From positions 4,332,393 to 4,396,392 of the forward strand of contig NC_068352.1 of the NCBI RefSeq assembly GCF_014633365.1: DNA of 64,000 nt. Direction: 5' to 3'. The notes under the pieces are model-generated. The model was given only the letters and a program-made list of their open reading frames with translations. It was not told where the DNA came from and did not search any database. This stretch comes from Diospyros lotus. Taxonomy: Eukaryota > Streptophyta > Magnoliopsida > Ericales > Ebenaceae. The position numbers and the translations under genes were made by a program. Shown here piece by piece: positions 11,936 to 24,500 of the stretch. Position 1 is the stretch's first letter, and each line of letters opens with the position of its first letter.

Positions 11936-12574
11936 ACGGTAATGGTAGCGCAGAGGTCCTGGAGAAGATGATGGGCATTTTGGTATTTTTGTTGGTCAAC
12001 TTACCAACGTTTTTTGGCAAAACTGGGGTACCAACTTTTGCTAAACGCTGCTATAGCAGCTTTTCAGCAGGGTAGTGTATAAGTTGAAATGCTCAGCCAA
12101 ACACTTAACCATCAAACGCATGGCAGCGGATCAGCTCTTGTAATGGCTTATATGTTGTCAAACCGCTAAGCCAAACAACCACTTAATTTCCAGCATCACC
12201 ACATGGCGCGCGCACAAGCGGACACATGGTGCCCATGAGGGCTAGGCCTGAGCGGCCGGGAGTAGGCTGGGCTGCTCACGTTTGTGAGCGAGCCTGCCAA
12301 TTAAAAATTTATTTTTTTTAATTTTTGCGACGGTTTTGAAATTGTCGCTAAAATTAAAAATTCAATTTTTTTTAATTTTTACGACAGTTTCAAAATGGCC
12401 GCTGCAATTAAAAATTTAATTTTTTTTAATTTTTTACGATAATTTTTTAAACCGTCGCAAAAAATATAATTAGTAGTGGTTACTCTAATTGTTACTGAAA
12501 ATTGTCGCTAAACGCTCCGCAATGGCTAACTTAGCGGCAGTTAATTGTAGCTAAATGTTAATTTTTTTGTAGTG

Positions 12575-14566
12575 GGAGGAGAAGATGGATGAGGAAGAGT
12601 AGCAGGAGATGCTGTGATATGCAATGGGGATGTAGGTGAAAGTGATGCTCTTGGTGGTAAGGAAGTGGTTGTATGGGGCACATTAAATTCTGCATCAAGT
12701 GAGAGAAGGGCAATTGGCATGGAAGGAGTAAAAACCTTGTCTAGATGATTTGCGTGAAAGAAGGGAAATACTAATTAAAAAAATTGAACATCTCGATTAG
12801 TAAATATGGTATTTGTTTGGAGATTATAGAGCATTTATCCTTTTTGCTGTGTATAATAGCCAATGAACAAGGATGGAATGGCTCGTGGTTCAAATTTATC
12901 TTTTCTTGGTTTGGTATTAGTAGAAAAACAAAGGCAACCAAATACACGCATGTGAGAATAATCTGGGGATTTATCATATAATAATTGATATGGGGTTTTC
13001 CAATTCAAGACAACTAAAGGTAGACGATTAATAATATGTGTAGCTGTAAGTATGCATTCTGATCAAAAATTCTTAGGAACATAAGACTGATGCAAGAGTA
13101 CTCGTGCAGTGTCAAGAAGACGTCGATGTTTACACTCAACCACTCCATTTTGTTGTGGTGTGTAAGCACATGTACACTGATGAATTATACCAGCGTTTTT
13201 AAACAATTGATTACAGGCATGGTTAACGAATTCATTGCCATTATCAGTCCGGATTATTTGAACTTGGGACTAAAATTGCGTTTGAACCAAGGCAAGAAAA
13301 CGAATAGAACAGAAGTGGTTTGAGACTTATGTTGCATCATAAAAGTCCAAGTAGCTCGAGAAAAATCATCCACAACAATAAGGAAATATCGAGCCCCACT
13401 TATAGACACAGTGGAATAAGGTCCCCATACATCCACATCGATAAGAGCAAAAGGTTTTTTGTACGCCTAACGCTGTTCGGGGAAAAACTGTCTTGGTTGT
13501 TTTGTAAGAAGACAAACAATACATGGTTGTTGTGTAGGTTCCCAATGCTCAAGACTATGAATATGAGACATCTTAGTCGATGAAGTATGTTCTAATCTAG
13601 CATGCCATATACAGTGCAATCGACATGTGTATGAAATGCAGTAGATACAACATACTTGTGCAAAATATTCCTTTTATTAGGTGAACAACTAGTAGGAACA
13701 AGGACATAAACAAGTGAAGGTAAACAATGTTGAACATGGGAAACAAAAGTAGAAATCTTATCTTTGAGGAAACTAGATCTTGTCAGTTTGAACAACCTTT
13801 CTTCTAACTGCCCAACTACCACAACCTCACGGGTTTTTAGGTCCTGGACAAGGCAACCAATAGGTAACAATAGGATAAGTAAGTTGCTATCAATCAATAG
13901 TTTGCTAACTGATAACAAGTTAAATTGAAAGGTAAGGACATATAAAACATCACGGAAGAACAAATTCGGGTTTATACTAATGTTACCGGCTTGATTAACT
14001 AAAGGAGTGGTTCCATTAGACAAAGAGATTGTGACAGAACGTTTTAAGGTGTGTAAGGAATCAAACAAGTATTTGTGATAGCACATGTGATCAGTGGCAC
14101 CACTATCCAAGATCCAAGAATCGTTAATTGCAGAACCAAAAGAACAAAAACTACTAGAAACGACGTTACCAACGCATCTGAGAGTGTTATTAGGCACCAT
14201 ACGCAAGTTGTTATTTTTGAGAAGCCTAAGGAAAAAATTGACTAGATCTACTCCTGATTCAACTTCCTCACCATTATCAATGGGTGTAACCTCTTATTTA
14301 GCAGTCACTTGAGTTGCATTTACACTGTGATTCACCTTCTTGTCCCTGTTGATCTTATACCACTCCGAATAACCAATGAGCTTAAAACACTGCTCCACAG
14401 TGTGTTTATCCCGTCTATAGTACACACAATGTTTCTTAGTCATTTTCCCTCTCTTTTGATTCCACTTTGGTTGATTACTAGTAATAGAAACAACATTTCT
14501 AGCAAATAAGGCAGAACCATCACCTTCTTTAATAAAAGATGAGGCAACATGCCTCTGTGACTCCAC
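12575..14566 (-). pseudogene. Copia C gag knuckle, protease and integrase, broken
   Basis: 14294-14566 ends gag, with a damaged zinc knuckle (CVYYRRDKHTVEQC, where the second Cys is Tyr). 13592-14206 carries the aspartic protease signature WILDSGATDHMC and the pre-integrase region. 13254-13436 carries the integrase core start (MDVWGP, VVDDFSRATW). The catalytic Glu context PQQNGVVEC lies near 13150 in another frame. The frame is broken several times. Its continuation lies beyond the CACTA insertion at 10118-12574. Confidence 0.75.
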
Positions 14567-14597
14567 CTTATAACACTAGGTAGTGGATCAAGTAAGA

Positions 14598-14790
14598 CAC
14601 TACAAAAAATCAGCATTTTAGCGACGAAAAATTCCGTCTCTAAATTTTTTAGCGATAGATTTAGTGACGGGTACTTTTTTATCGCTAAAAATGGTGTCGC
14701 TGAAATTTAGCGACAGGTATTTTTAGTGACAGAATCAGCGATGAGGGTTGTACCCATTGCTAATCAACGACTAGGTTGACCCAATAGGTA
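14598..14790. mobile_element. Left end of another CACTA-type element, truncated
   Basis: CACTACAAAAAATCAGCATT is followed by alternating TTAGCGACGG / TCGCTAAA motifs. This is a family different in detail from elements 1-3. No matching TAGTG end was found downstream before 15350. It forms the present edge of copia C. Confidence 0.5.
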
Positions 14791-15755
14791 AATTTTAATT
14801 TTTTATTAAATTTTTTATTTTTTAACGACGAGTTTGAAAATATTTTTTATTTTATTGTAAGATCAGATAGAGATGATGAATATTATGAAAAATACTTCAT
14901 TTGATGAATCGAGTCAATGTAATTTTTTTAAATATAAAAATTCTAATTTTATTCATATTTATTATATATAATTTTTTTCAAATACGAAAAATTTTATATA
15001 AAATTTTACTTAGACTCAAAATTTCAGAGCGAACATGTTCTCTCTCAGTTATTATTATATTTTTATCTAATTATAGACTAAACAAAAAGTCACAGTTTTC
15101 ACAATTATGATCTCTTTGATTTCATGGCCCTCCCTTTTTTTCATTTTTTTTTTCTTTTCTTGTAGGACCCAAAAGCCCTTTTTAGAGAGAAAGTGTTGAT
15201 GAATTTTGTGACAGCAGCACGCAAGCAAATGACTAGGAACGGAAGCCAATGCCAGAGGCAGAAGGCCGGAAAGGTCAACAAAAGAGGCTGCAATTGTCCC
15301 TGCCATGCCGTGCACCCAGTCAGCCTCTCTCTCTTCCTTAAGTACCGCAAGGCATAGTTTAACAGTTGAGGTCGTACAAGTATTAATTTTTAAAAATCTT
15401 TAAATTAACTGCTATATAATCGGTGTAAAATTTCATGTTTGAATTCTGCCATTCAGTTCTGTGATTTAACCCTCTATAAGAATTTTGGAGTTGAACTACA
15501 TGGCCGAGTGAGGGATTTCATCTTTTGATCTTAAAAAACTATCCTCATCTGACTTGATCAGTTTAATCATCATACAATTAAGATAGTAAATGCATGAAGT
15601 AAAATATGCTAAAAATTAATGATGCAGAACAGTTGGTGTATGTGTATACAGCATAGATCGGCCTTTTACCACTTATTCATGCATTCTTATGGATGCAGTT
15701 TCTTATTTCCATTTTTAAAACACTCATTTCTTCTTGTATTACATGGATGAAACAG
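14791..15755. other. Intergenic, no gene seen
   Basis: AT-rich DNA. The second copy of the 33-base repeat ends at 15122. The minus-strand frame at 15067-15315 has no recognised domain. Confidence 0.45.
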
Positions 15756-16520
15756 ATAGTAACCCTAGAAGATGTGGTTGAGGAAATCGTTGGGGAAATC
15801 TTTGATGAAAATGATTCAAAAGTAAGGCCCAAAGGCTTTTTGGTTTTTAATCTCTTCTATTTCATGATTAAATGGTCTCTTGGCTGATCCCCACATCATC
15901 TTCTTCTCAAATATTATTATGATTTTTGATGTTGCTACATAGTAAACTTGTTAATTAATACTGACATAAATTGTTCATCAGCACTTGTCGAACAAAATGC
16001 ACTGCAATCCTATCCATACTCAATGACTGACTGATAAAGAAAATGCACTACATACCTATGGTTAGGTGGAGACGTTGGGACCTTTATTTTGGGGTTAAGT
16101 CTTTCTTAATGTAGTTTTGATGGTTTTAAATTCTGTACCACCTCCAGAGAAGATATATAACAGCTTCTCTAAAGTTGTAAAAAATGGGGATTCAGCCTTA
16201 TAGAGGTTTGGACTCTTGCCTCTAGTGCTAGATAGGACCATATTGGTCAGTTGTGAGCAGATTCATTATTGCCATGACAAATGAACTCCATATATTTCTT
16301 TAACAAACAACGTTTAATCAAATTTTAATGAGTGCCTTAAATTAAGAATAGTTGATAACCTTAAGGCCTTATAAGTTTTGTTTGTTGTGTCGTATTATTA
16401 CTTATCAGGAGAAAATCCAAAAAAAAAGACTGACTATATTGTAATGCGTGGAGAGGGAATATATGATGTGGATGCCAATTTACCTGCTTTCCGAAGGGCT
16501 CAATAAAAAATTGCCATGAG
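15756..16520 (+). pseudogene. CBS/DUF21 (CorC-like) chloroplast protein, two-exon fragment
   Basis: Exon A (15756-15821, between AG and GTAAGG) encodes IVTLEDVVEEIVGEIFDEND plus SK. This is the hallmark of the second CBS domain of plant DUF21/CorC-type membrane proteins such as the Arabidopsis chloroplast At1g55930/At3g13070 group. Exon B (16409-16520, after CTTATCAG) continues with EKIQKK and then, in a shifted frame, YIVMRGEGIYDVDAN. Two extra A bases in the run at 16419-16427 shift exon B, and a TGA follows before its donor. No membrane domain, first CBS half or C-terminus was found nearby. It is a relic of two exons with splice signals intact, so it arose by genomic DNA duplication rather than retrocopying. 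Confidence 0.7.
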
Positions 16521-18526
16521 GTATAATTCATATTTCTGTTGTGGTAATCAGTTCATTATTGCCCTTGATATTAATCATATTTACTTGGTGGTTTTTGAAC
16601 ATTAAAATTTGTGGGAATTGAATTTGTGGTAATTCAAGTTAAAATGGATTAATATTCTCCTTATGTTTGACTCCTTAAACTAAAACAACATTTTATTCTA
16701 GAAATTAAGCAAACAAAGCACCAATCCATGATGTGCTTGTGCGATGGTAAGTTAACTGGGAAACTAAGGATGAAAATCATTTCTATACGTTTGGGCATGC
16801 TAGAAAGAAGATGGTGACATTTAAATTAATATTGTTGTCTTAAATTAAAGAAGATGGTAAGTTAATTAACTTGATTTTCTGCACTTGTTAGAGGAATCCA
16901 ACTGACAATGTTGGCTTAAGACTCGGTGTGTTGGCTGCTGCTAGAGGTTCTTAATTAAAAGCGATTGTAACCCTATTTTAATTATATAGGACGATATGGA
17001 TGTCATTTAGGGCTATGCAAATATGTCTTGTTGGTATTTGAAATTGGGGGGGAAATCAGCAACTGTTGGTTTCGGAAACTTATACCGAAATGCATTCATT
17101 TATACCGAAATGCATTCTTTTTTTTTTTATGTAAGAACAGGTTTTTCAGTTTGACCCCAAAGGGAAGCAATGCCCATCTTCTCTTTACGTGTGAAATGTT
17201 GGTAGACATTGTTGAGATTGAATTAATACTAAAAAAATTTATGTATTTTGTCTAAGTGTTCCTTTCCAGTCTTTAATAATTATATGAAAGTTATCAATGG
17301 AGAAAATAAGCGCAGCTTTCTATTTAAATAGAAAATTGAATTCTGGATGAAAGAGTAGATCTAATCCCAAGATTTTTTTAATAGACTATCTCATTAAACG
17401 ACCCAATAATTTACAGTCCCTTTACATCATTTAATGTCACAAAATTAAATGTCGAGATGAATTTAGGCCTAGGAACTTAATTAAATCACTTTAGGGTTTT
17501 ACAAGAGTCTTATCAACTCATTTTTTCACAACTCAGAATGTTAATTAAAGTAGATATATTGTTTAATATTTTTTTTCAATCAAATAAGATCTCAAATAAT
17601 AATAACATTAAAAGAATGCGAAAGTAGAGTTAGAGGTATTCTGATTGTAAATCGAAATATGCCGACACGTTCTTCTAAGAGTAAAAATTCCTCTTGCATC
17701 GGATATTACATCGACGTTCTGTTTTTAAGATATATACAACAATCTTTTTGAAAATTCTTGTGTAATAGAATCACTCTTATAAATTCCTTTTATCCCACAC
17801 GTTTTAAGAAAATATATATAAATTATATGTTAGTAAAATGGGCTTGGATGATGATTTTTGTCTGTTAAATTTTTCTGTTAGAAAATGGTATTATTATTAT
17901 TATTTTGTAGTGTTTCTTGGTTATTTTAAAGAAAAAACAAAAGAGATAATTTAATGATTTATTTAATATTACTATTTACTATAAATACAAGTCAAACCAA
18001 CGACAGAAAACTAGGAAACCAGTGCGCTCTACTTTAAATTTGACATAATATTCTTCCAAACGATAAGATCAAGCTTCCAAACGTTAAGGCTTACTTTCAC
18101 AAAGAAGCTAATTCTTGTCGCGGATTTTGATACGATTTTAATAATAATAGGGATTCGAAAGAAATAGGCTTAGGCCATCTCCAACGCTAGCTTCAAATCC
18201 TTGCTAAGTCAAATTTTGAGGAGAAAATCATTGAAAACCTCTCCAATAGGCATTGTTATGTAAATATCACATAGACTTATATATATATATATATTATATC
18301 CATAATGACAAAGGAAAAAAAGATAACAGGCATTGTTATGTAAATATCATATTTGGAAACGCCTATATCATCATCATCATCATCATTATTTATGTATGGC
18401 ATTCTCCAGCTTTTAAACTTTTCACATCATTATCTCGACTTGTTTACATATAATTACAAAGGTATATATCGTATTTAGAAACCCACATCGTCGTCATCAT
18501 CATCTGCTGCACATGATGAAGCCCTT
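16521..18526. other. Intergenic, no gene seen
   Basis: AT-rich DNA, with TA and CAT microsatellites near 18276 and 18370. I looked for further CBS-gene exons here and recognised none. Confidence 0.5.
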
Positions 18527-19693
18527 CTATTTGGCAACCCATCCAAGGGGGAAAGAGAACGTTGCGATTCCCACACAGAGAGCCCATTGTTTGAGATCCA
18601 GCCTTTCCATATGAGAGAGAACCGCCATAATCTCCATGAATGCTACTTGCAAGATAGCCATAGCCGCAACAAGGACCCAAAACATGTTATTCTTCATTCT
18701 TCCACATTGGATTCCTCTAGCATTGATCAATACAATGACCTGGCAGGTCACGTAAAAGTTGAAGATCATGGCTTCCAAGACCTTTTGATTTGTGCCCAGA
18801 ATCCATTTCCCCTTGAAGTAAAGGATCAATACAACAGTGACTTGGTAGCAAGCTTGAACAACTATGTTTGTCCACACCCTCTTGGTTAAATATTGAGATC
18901 CCTTTTCACCCAAATTTGGTCGGTCCACCGCAATCTCTGTAATTGGTGATTGCTGTGCTAGAGCCAAGGCACCAAAAATGTCCATAATTAGGTTAACCCA
19001 CAAGAGCTCCAAAAGCCCAATTGGCTCCCGCATGTTGGAAAGTAGAAGAATGTAGTTTATGGTGAAGGAAGAAATATTGATAGTGAGTTGCAACTGCACA
19101 AACTTTTGGATATTCTTGCAGACACACCTTCCAAACCCTAAAATGGGGAAGATATTAGTGACAGATCTATGGCCCATTATGATGACATCCGAGGCCTCCC
19201 TGGCCAATTCTCCAGCATTTTCACCCACTGAAAAGCCTAAATCTGCTTCTTCTAGCACCGGAGAGTCCCTGGAAGAGGCTCCTGCAACAGCCACGACTTG
19301 GCCTTTCTTCTTCAGGCGCTGCAACAACAGTAGCTTATCGGACGGGGAGGAGCCGGCCATTACACGGATCCGATCTGCCATCTTTAATTGGTCACTTTTG
19401 GATAGGTTTCGAAATTCTGATACTCTTTCGATCACTATTCCGTCTTCCATGTGAATTCCAGAGTTGTTGGCCATTAAAGTTTCAGTGTTCAGATCATCAT
19501 CTACAACCAGCTTGATATCTATGCCATATTCTTTATATGCTTCCATATTCAAGTTCATTAAATCACTGGTTTTTCCCAAGAAAACGGTGGTGATCAAGCC
19601 CAATGTTGCAGAAGCTGAAAGGTTTTGGACTTTGGCTTGATACTGCTCCATTAGTTTCCTTGCTGCATACGCTAGAGACAAAGAGATTCCCAA
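18527..19693 (-). pseudogene. Open C-terminal frame of the dead Ca2+-ATPase (388 codons)
   Basis: This part of the ATPase relic is free of stops. It keeps the membrane segments TM4-TM10 and the P-domain backbone, but no catalytic Asp, nucleotide-binding domain or hinge motif. The first Met (MGISLSLAYA) is within TM4, just after a one-base loss, so it is probably not a native start. Expression is unknown. Confidence 0.75.
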
Positions 19694-19855
19694 GGCAACC
19701 CATCGAAGAAAAGATCAATAAGCAAATCATTGCAACCAAGCGATAAAACCTGAACCCTTGCTTCATCATTAGTTTTGTGAACTCTTCCATTATCTCCTCG
19801 ACTGTGTCCTTCACACCTATGGGATTGGGATTGTGATCTTTATTGCTTTTGAAAG

Positions 19856-20569
19856 TGTTGTTCTTTATGAAGCATCAAATAAGGCCCAAAGGTTGGGGGG
19901 CCACTTGGAAACCGTGGGTGACCTTTGGGCACCCACTGGAGGGCCATTTTGGCAGCCACCTTTGGCCCAAGCCCAAGTCCTTTGCCTTTTGTCTTTTGTC
20001 GCGTAGCTTGCTGCAGATCATCCCTCGCACGATTTTATCTGAGTCGTTGCTGTTGCCTTTATCCTTTGCCATCGTAGCCGTCCAGTTGCATTATTTATCA
20101 CGCGCCTCGAGATTGATGAAGTGATCGAGGAAGATGAAAGAAAAGAAAGGGGTTGGCCGAGAGTCTTTCATTTTAGGGTTTTTACTCTGTCTCTGTGTAA
20201 ATCCTTTGTACAGTCTTCGTCTTCATCTCTATTCATATGTGTTCTCTGGTTCGTTTAAGGTAAGCTCCTAACCTGTATTGAGTGGTTTTGAGCGTTTTGT
20301 TTAGAGAACCAGGGTTGTTTTGTTTTGGTCTTGTGTATGAGTGTAATCGGATTGAATCATATAGTGGAGCGAGCTCTTCTCACCGGAGCTCAAGTGGACG
20401 TAGCCCCTATTTGGGATAAACCACTATAAACCTTGTGCCTCTTGTTTTCGTTTATGTTATTTTTAATATTTGCTGTGTTGTGTTTATACTCTCGGCCATT
20501 ATAGTTGTTTCAGCAGTGCTTGATTTTGACTGTGTAAGGAGACTTGCTATTTTTGTTTTATTCGTAACA
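19856..20569 (+). repeat. 5' LTR of copia A (714 bp)
   Basis: Starts TGTTGTTCTTTATGAAGC and ends TTATTCGTAACA. It is followed by one base and the primer-binding site. Confidence 0.95.
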
Positions 20570-20570
20570 A

Positions 20571-20582
20571 TGGTATCAGAGC
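20571..20582 (+). promoter_or_regulatory. Primer-binding site of copia A
   Basis: TGGTATCAGAGC is complementary to the 3' end of plant initiator methionine tRNA and starts two bases after the 5' LTR. Confidence 0.95.
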
Positions 20583-20793
20583 TTCCAATTTGCGTATCCT
20601 AGGGTTTTTTCTGAGTCAAAATTGTGTCTGATTCTTTTTTCCCGAAATCTAGGGTTTCCTTTCTTTCTTTGTAAAGGTGTTGTTTTAAGTCCTAGGGTTT
20701 TTCTGAGGAGACTTTGTCAACGGGTGTTTGCTGTACAAGTCTCAGTCAGTAATCTAGGGTTTATTTTTTGGGCATTTTTTGTGCAACACGAAA

Positions 20794-21580
20794 ATGACAT
20801 CAACCCTATTTGAAATCGGTACATTCGATGGAAAAAGGGATTTCAGAAGTTGAAAAAAAAGATAAGGGTTTTTCTTTCTCATCACAAAGTGCTTATAGCA
20901 CTTGAGCCAGATGGCCTTAAATGGTCACCTGAGCAGCTAGCTCGAACTGATGAAATCAGAGAAGAGGCTTTCAATTTGATATTCCTCTATCTCGGTGATT
21001 CTATAATTCGTAAGGTTGATTGTATATCTCTACCCCTTAATCTCTGGAATAGATTAGAATCTTATATTCTGTAATGTCTACTCCAAATTTGGTTTTATTT
21101 AAAAGGCATGTTGTTTAACTTTAAGATGAATACCTCTAAGTCCATGGATGAAAACATCGATGAATTTACTAGACTTACTTTGTTATTAAGAGGTACTGAT
21201 CAGGTTTTAGGTAATACTAGTGAAGCTATGATTTTGTTAAACTCATTACCTGATGATTATGATGTTGTAAAACATGCTTTACGTTATACTAGTATAGTCC
21301 CTAGTATGGAACTTGTTATTTCTGGTATTAAGACTAGGGAACTAGAACTTAGCACATCTAAGAAAAAAGGGCAATAACTTGTTTGTAAAAGGAAATGCTA
21401 ATAAAAGAAATTATACAGGGAATGCTGAACAATTTAATGGGTCAGGGCAAAAGGGAAAAAAGAAAGATAAGAAGGGAAAACAATAACAAACAAAATGGAA
21501 ATGTTACCACTATGGAAAAGAGTGACATATAAAGAAATATTGTTATGATTATTTGAAAAAATAGAAAATAGGCTGTAATA
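20794..21580 (+). pseudogene. Copia A gag, broken
   Basis: The likely start is ATGACATCAACC at 20794. An in-frame TGA near 20848, where the family has Trp, ends it after 18 codons. It resumes at 20850-21074 and, after a frame change, at 21108-21377 (FNFKMNTSKSMDENIDEFT, ILLNSLPDDYD). The zinc knuckle at about 21500-21550 reads CYHYGKE, then a stop, then HIKKYC, so it is damaged. Confidence 0.85.
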
Positions 21581-21585
21581 TAACT

Positions 21586-24500
21586 GTGGCAGCAAGTAGT
21601 TCTAACTATTTAGCTGATGTGCTTAATGTATCTATTTGTTTTGTTAAAAATGAATGGATTATGGATTCTGACTGTTCTTTTCATATGTGTTCTAATATTG
21701 ATTGGTTTCATAACTTTAATAACAGGGAAAGTGAAATAGTTTATATGGGTAACAACCATTCATGTAGTGTTCAAGGTAAAGGAGATATTACTCTTAAGTT
21801 GCATGACAACAAAGTAAGAACACTCACTGATGTAAGATATGTACCTAGTCTTAAAAGAAATTTGATTTCTCTCGATACTCTTGATGAGTTAGGATTTTCT
21901 TACAAAGCTGAAAATGGTTCTATGAATGTTTTTAAAGGAGAAGATTTAATCCTAACTGGTTCAAAGAAAAATGGTTTATATGTTTTAAATGGTTGTTTTC
22001 ACTCCTCTGTTAAATCAAACTCTGCATGCTATGTTAACATTAATAAGACAGAACTATGACACTTGAGACTTGGTCACATGAGCGTAAAAGGTTTGCAAGC
22101 ACTGTCAAACCAAGGATACCTTGGTTCAGTGTCTGTTGAGTCCCTCGATTTTTGTAAATCATGTGTGCTAGGCAAGCAACACAAGATGAGTTTCCATAAG
22201 GGAACTCATTTGGCAAAGGCATGCCTTAAGTACTTACATGCAGATCTGTGGGGACCTTCCCAGGTTCCCACTCATGACGATAACAAGTATTTTCTCTCTA
22301 TCATAGATGACTTTACTAGGAAGGTGTGAGTATTTCTGTTAAAAACAAAAGATCAAACATTAGAGAAATTCAAAACATGGAAGATCTTAATAGAAAATCA
22401 AGCTGATAGGAAAATCAAAACTCTTAGAACAGATAATGGGTTAGAATTCTGTAACAAAGAGTTTGATGAATATTGCAACTCTCAGGGTATACTTAGGCAT
22501 AAAACTGTTAGGAACACACCGCAACAAAATGGGGTAGCTGAAAGAATGAACCGAACCCTTCTTGAAAAAGTGATGTGCCTTTTGTTCACTTCTGCTTTGC
22601 CTAAATCCTTCTGGGGAGAGGCATTAGTAACAGCTTCACACCTAGTAAATCGAAGTCCTTCTACTGCCCTTAATTTTAAATGCCCTGAAGAAAAGTGGAC
22701 TGGAAGAAAATCAAACTTAGAATACCTAAGAATTTTTGGCTGTGAAGCCTATACTCACCAATTTGAAGGTAAGTTGGAACCTAGATCCACAAAGTGTGTT
22801 TTTGTTGGGTATCAGGAAAGGACTAAGGGATATAGGCTATGGGAAATACAGTCTAAGGGTGTTAGAATTATTATTAGTTGTGATGTTATATTTAATGAAG
22901 TTGTATTCCCTTGCAAATTATCTAACACAGAAGAAACAAACCAACATAGTAACACATAATTTTATCAGCTTAAGAGGAACCCTAATTGAGGTGGAGCACC
23001 CAGCTATAAACGATAACCCACCTGGTGCTCCAGTTATACCAAAACCACAACCAGAAGGTGATCCCTCACCCATATCAAACTTAGACCAGACCTCGAATCA
23101 TGAGACTGATCATGAGGAACAAAATGGTGAAACTGAGATTGAGGGGGAGCAGCATGACTCCCCTCAACATGATCTTGGTGATTACCAACTTACCTGAGAT
23201 AAAAGAAGGAGGACTGTAAGACCACCTGCTAGGTATGTTTTTTCAAATTTAGTATATTGTGCCTTGGTGGCAGGTGTTGAAATGAGGAGCAGTGAGCCTT
23301 TCTCTTATGAGGAGGCTGTCAGCTTTAAGGAAAGTTAAAAATGGCAGCAAGCCATGGATGAAGAAATGGCCTTCTTGATGGCCAACAAAACTTGGATTCT
23401 TGTCCCTTGTCTAGCAAATCAGAAGTTGATCCAGTGTAAGTGGCTGTTCAAACTAAAAGAAGGTATGTCTTCTAATGACCCTATTAGATATAAGGCAAGA
23501 CTAGTAGGTAAAGGGTTTACACAAAGGGAAAGAATAGACTATACAGAAATGTTTTCTCCCGTGGTTAAATTTAAGACAATCCGCATGATGGTTGCAGTTG
23601 TAGTTCAATTTGATTTAAAACTTGAACAGTTAGATATTAAAACTGCATTTTTGCATGGAGACCTTAATGAACACATTTACATGGTTCAGACTACTGGTTA
23701 TGTTGTTTCAGATAAATCTGATCATGTCTGTTTGTTGAAAAAATCTTTGTATGGCTTAAAACAGGCCCCAAGGCGATGGTATAACAAATTTGATAATTTT
23801 GTTCTAGGGGCTGGTTTTGTTAGAAGTCAATATGACAATTGCTTTTACTTTATACTCTCTAATATTCCTGATTATCTACTGTTATATGTAGATGATATCC
23901 TACTAATTAGCAAGTCTAAGTCAAAGATTAAGGAGCTAAAATAAATGCTAAATGCAACATTTGATATGAAAGACTTAGGCCTGCTAAGAAAATATTAGGA
24001 ATGAAAATTGAGAGAAATAGAAGCAATAATAGCCTCAAAATACATCAGCATGATTATTTGGTAAAAACTGTTCATAAGTTTGGAATGCAAAATTGTAAAA
24101 TTGTTATAGTTCCTTTGGCTAGACATTTTATTTTATCTAAATCTTAGTGTCCCACATCCAATTCTAAAATTGTAGAAATGGAAAATATCCCTTATGCAAA
24201 TGTAATTGCAACAATTATGTATTCAATGATAAGTAACAGGCCCAACCTTGCATATTCAATTTCTTTACTCAGTCAATATATGTCAAACCCTGGAAAACTT
24301 GATTGGGATGCTTTAAAACATTTGCTTACGTACATAAATGGTTTTGTATGTATTGGTTTAAATTTTAAGAAAATGTTCGATACACTTGATCTTATTGGGT
24401 ATGTTGACTCTGATTTTGCAGGGGATAGAGATTCCAAAAAATCCACTACTGCCTTTTATTTTACCTTGGGTGGAAATTGTATTAGCTGGAAGTCTCAGCT

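Larger units (their letters stand above)
11085..12182. mobile_element. PIF/Harbinger-type non-autonomous element inside CACTA element 1
   Basis: Ends are GAGGTTGTTTGGCTTAGCG and its near reverse complement CGCTAAGCCAAACAACCAC. The flanks are TTA at 11082-11084 and TTA at 12183-12185, the TWA target of this superfamily. CACTA element 2 has the unoccupied site with a single TTA near 44800, which confirms the insertion. There is no transposase frame. The inside holds two tandem repeats. The minus-strand frame at 11610-12020 is translation of these repeats. Confidence 0.85.
10118..12574. mobile_element. CACTA-type non-autonomous element 1, inserted in copia C
   Basis: Starts CACTACAAAAAAATTAGC and ends AATTTTTTTGTAGTG, so the termini are inverted. 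It is flanked by GGA on both sides (10115-10117 and 12575-12577), the 3-base duplication expected of CACTA elements. No transposase frame is visible. The subterminal zones (10140-10620 and 12300-12560) are arrays of short palindromes of the form GCGACGG-TTTT-AAAA-CCGTCGC. It is a close relative of element 2 (43430-45292) over the AT-rich core. A Harbinger-type element sits inside it. Confidence 0.88.
8110..14597 (-). mobile_element. Copia C: degenerate copia retrotransposon, minus strand
   Basis: Minus-strand pieces run in normal copia order from right to left: gag zinc-knuckle remnant, protease, integrase, reverse transcriptase, RNase H. A CACTA element splits it at 10118-12574. The gag N-terminus and the upstream LTR are missing, because the sequence stops at a CACTA end at 14598. 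No clear downstream LTR was delimited between 8110 and 8390. It belongs to a different copia lineage from copia A and copia B, judged by its distinct protease and RT text. Confidence 0.75.

Noticed and set aside
11610..12020. 136-codon minus frame
   Set aside because: Translation of a 33-base minisatellite inside the Harbinger-type element; no domain.
8053..15122. LINE insertion explaining the 33-base direct repeats
   Set aside because: The poly(A) run at 8053-8073 is on the wrong side of the repeat and no LINE coding text lies between.
18527..19693. Annotating the 388-codon frame as a functional calcium pump
   Set aside because: It lacks the phosphorylated Asp, nucleotide-binding domain and hinge motif, and its first Met lies within TM4.
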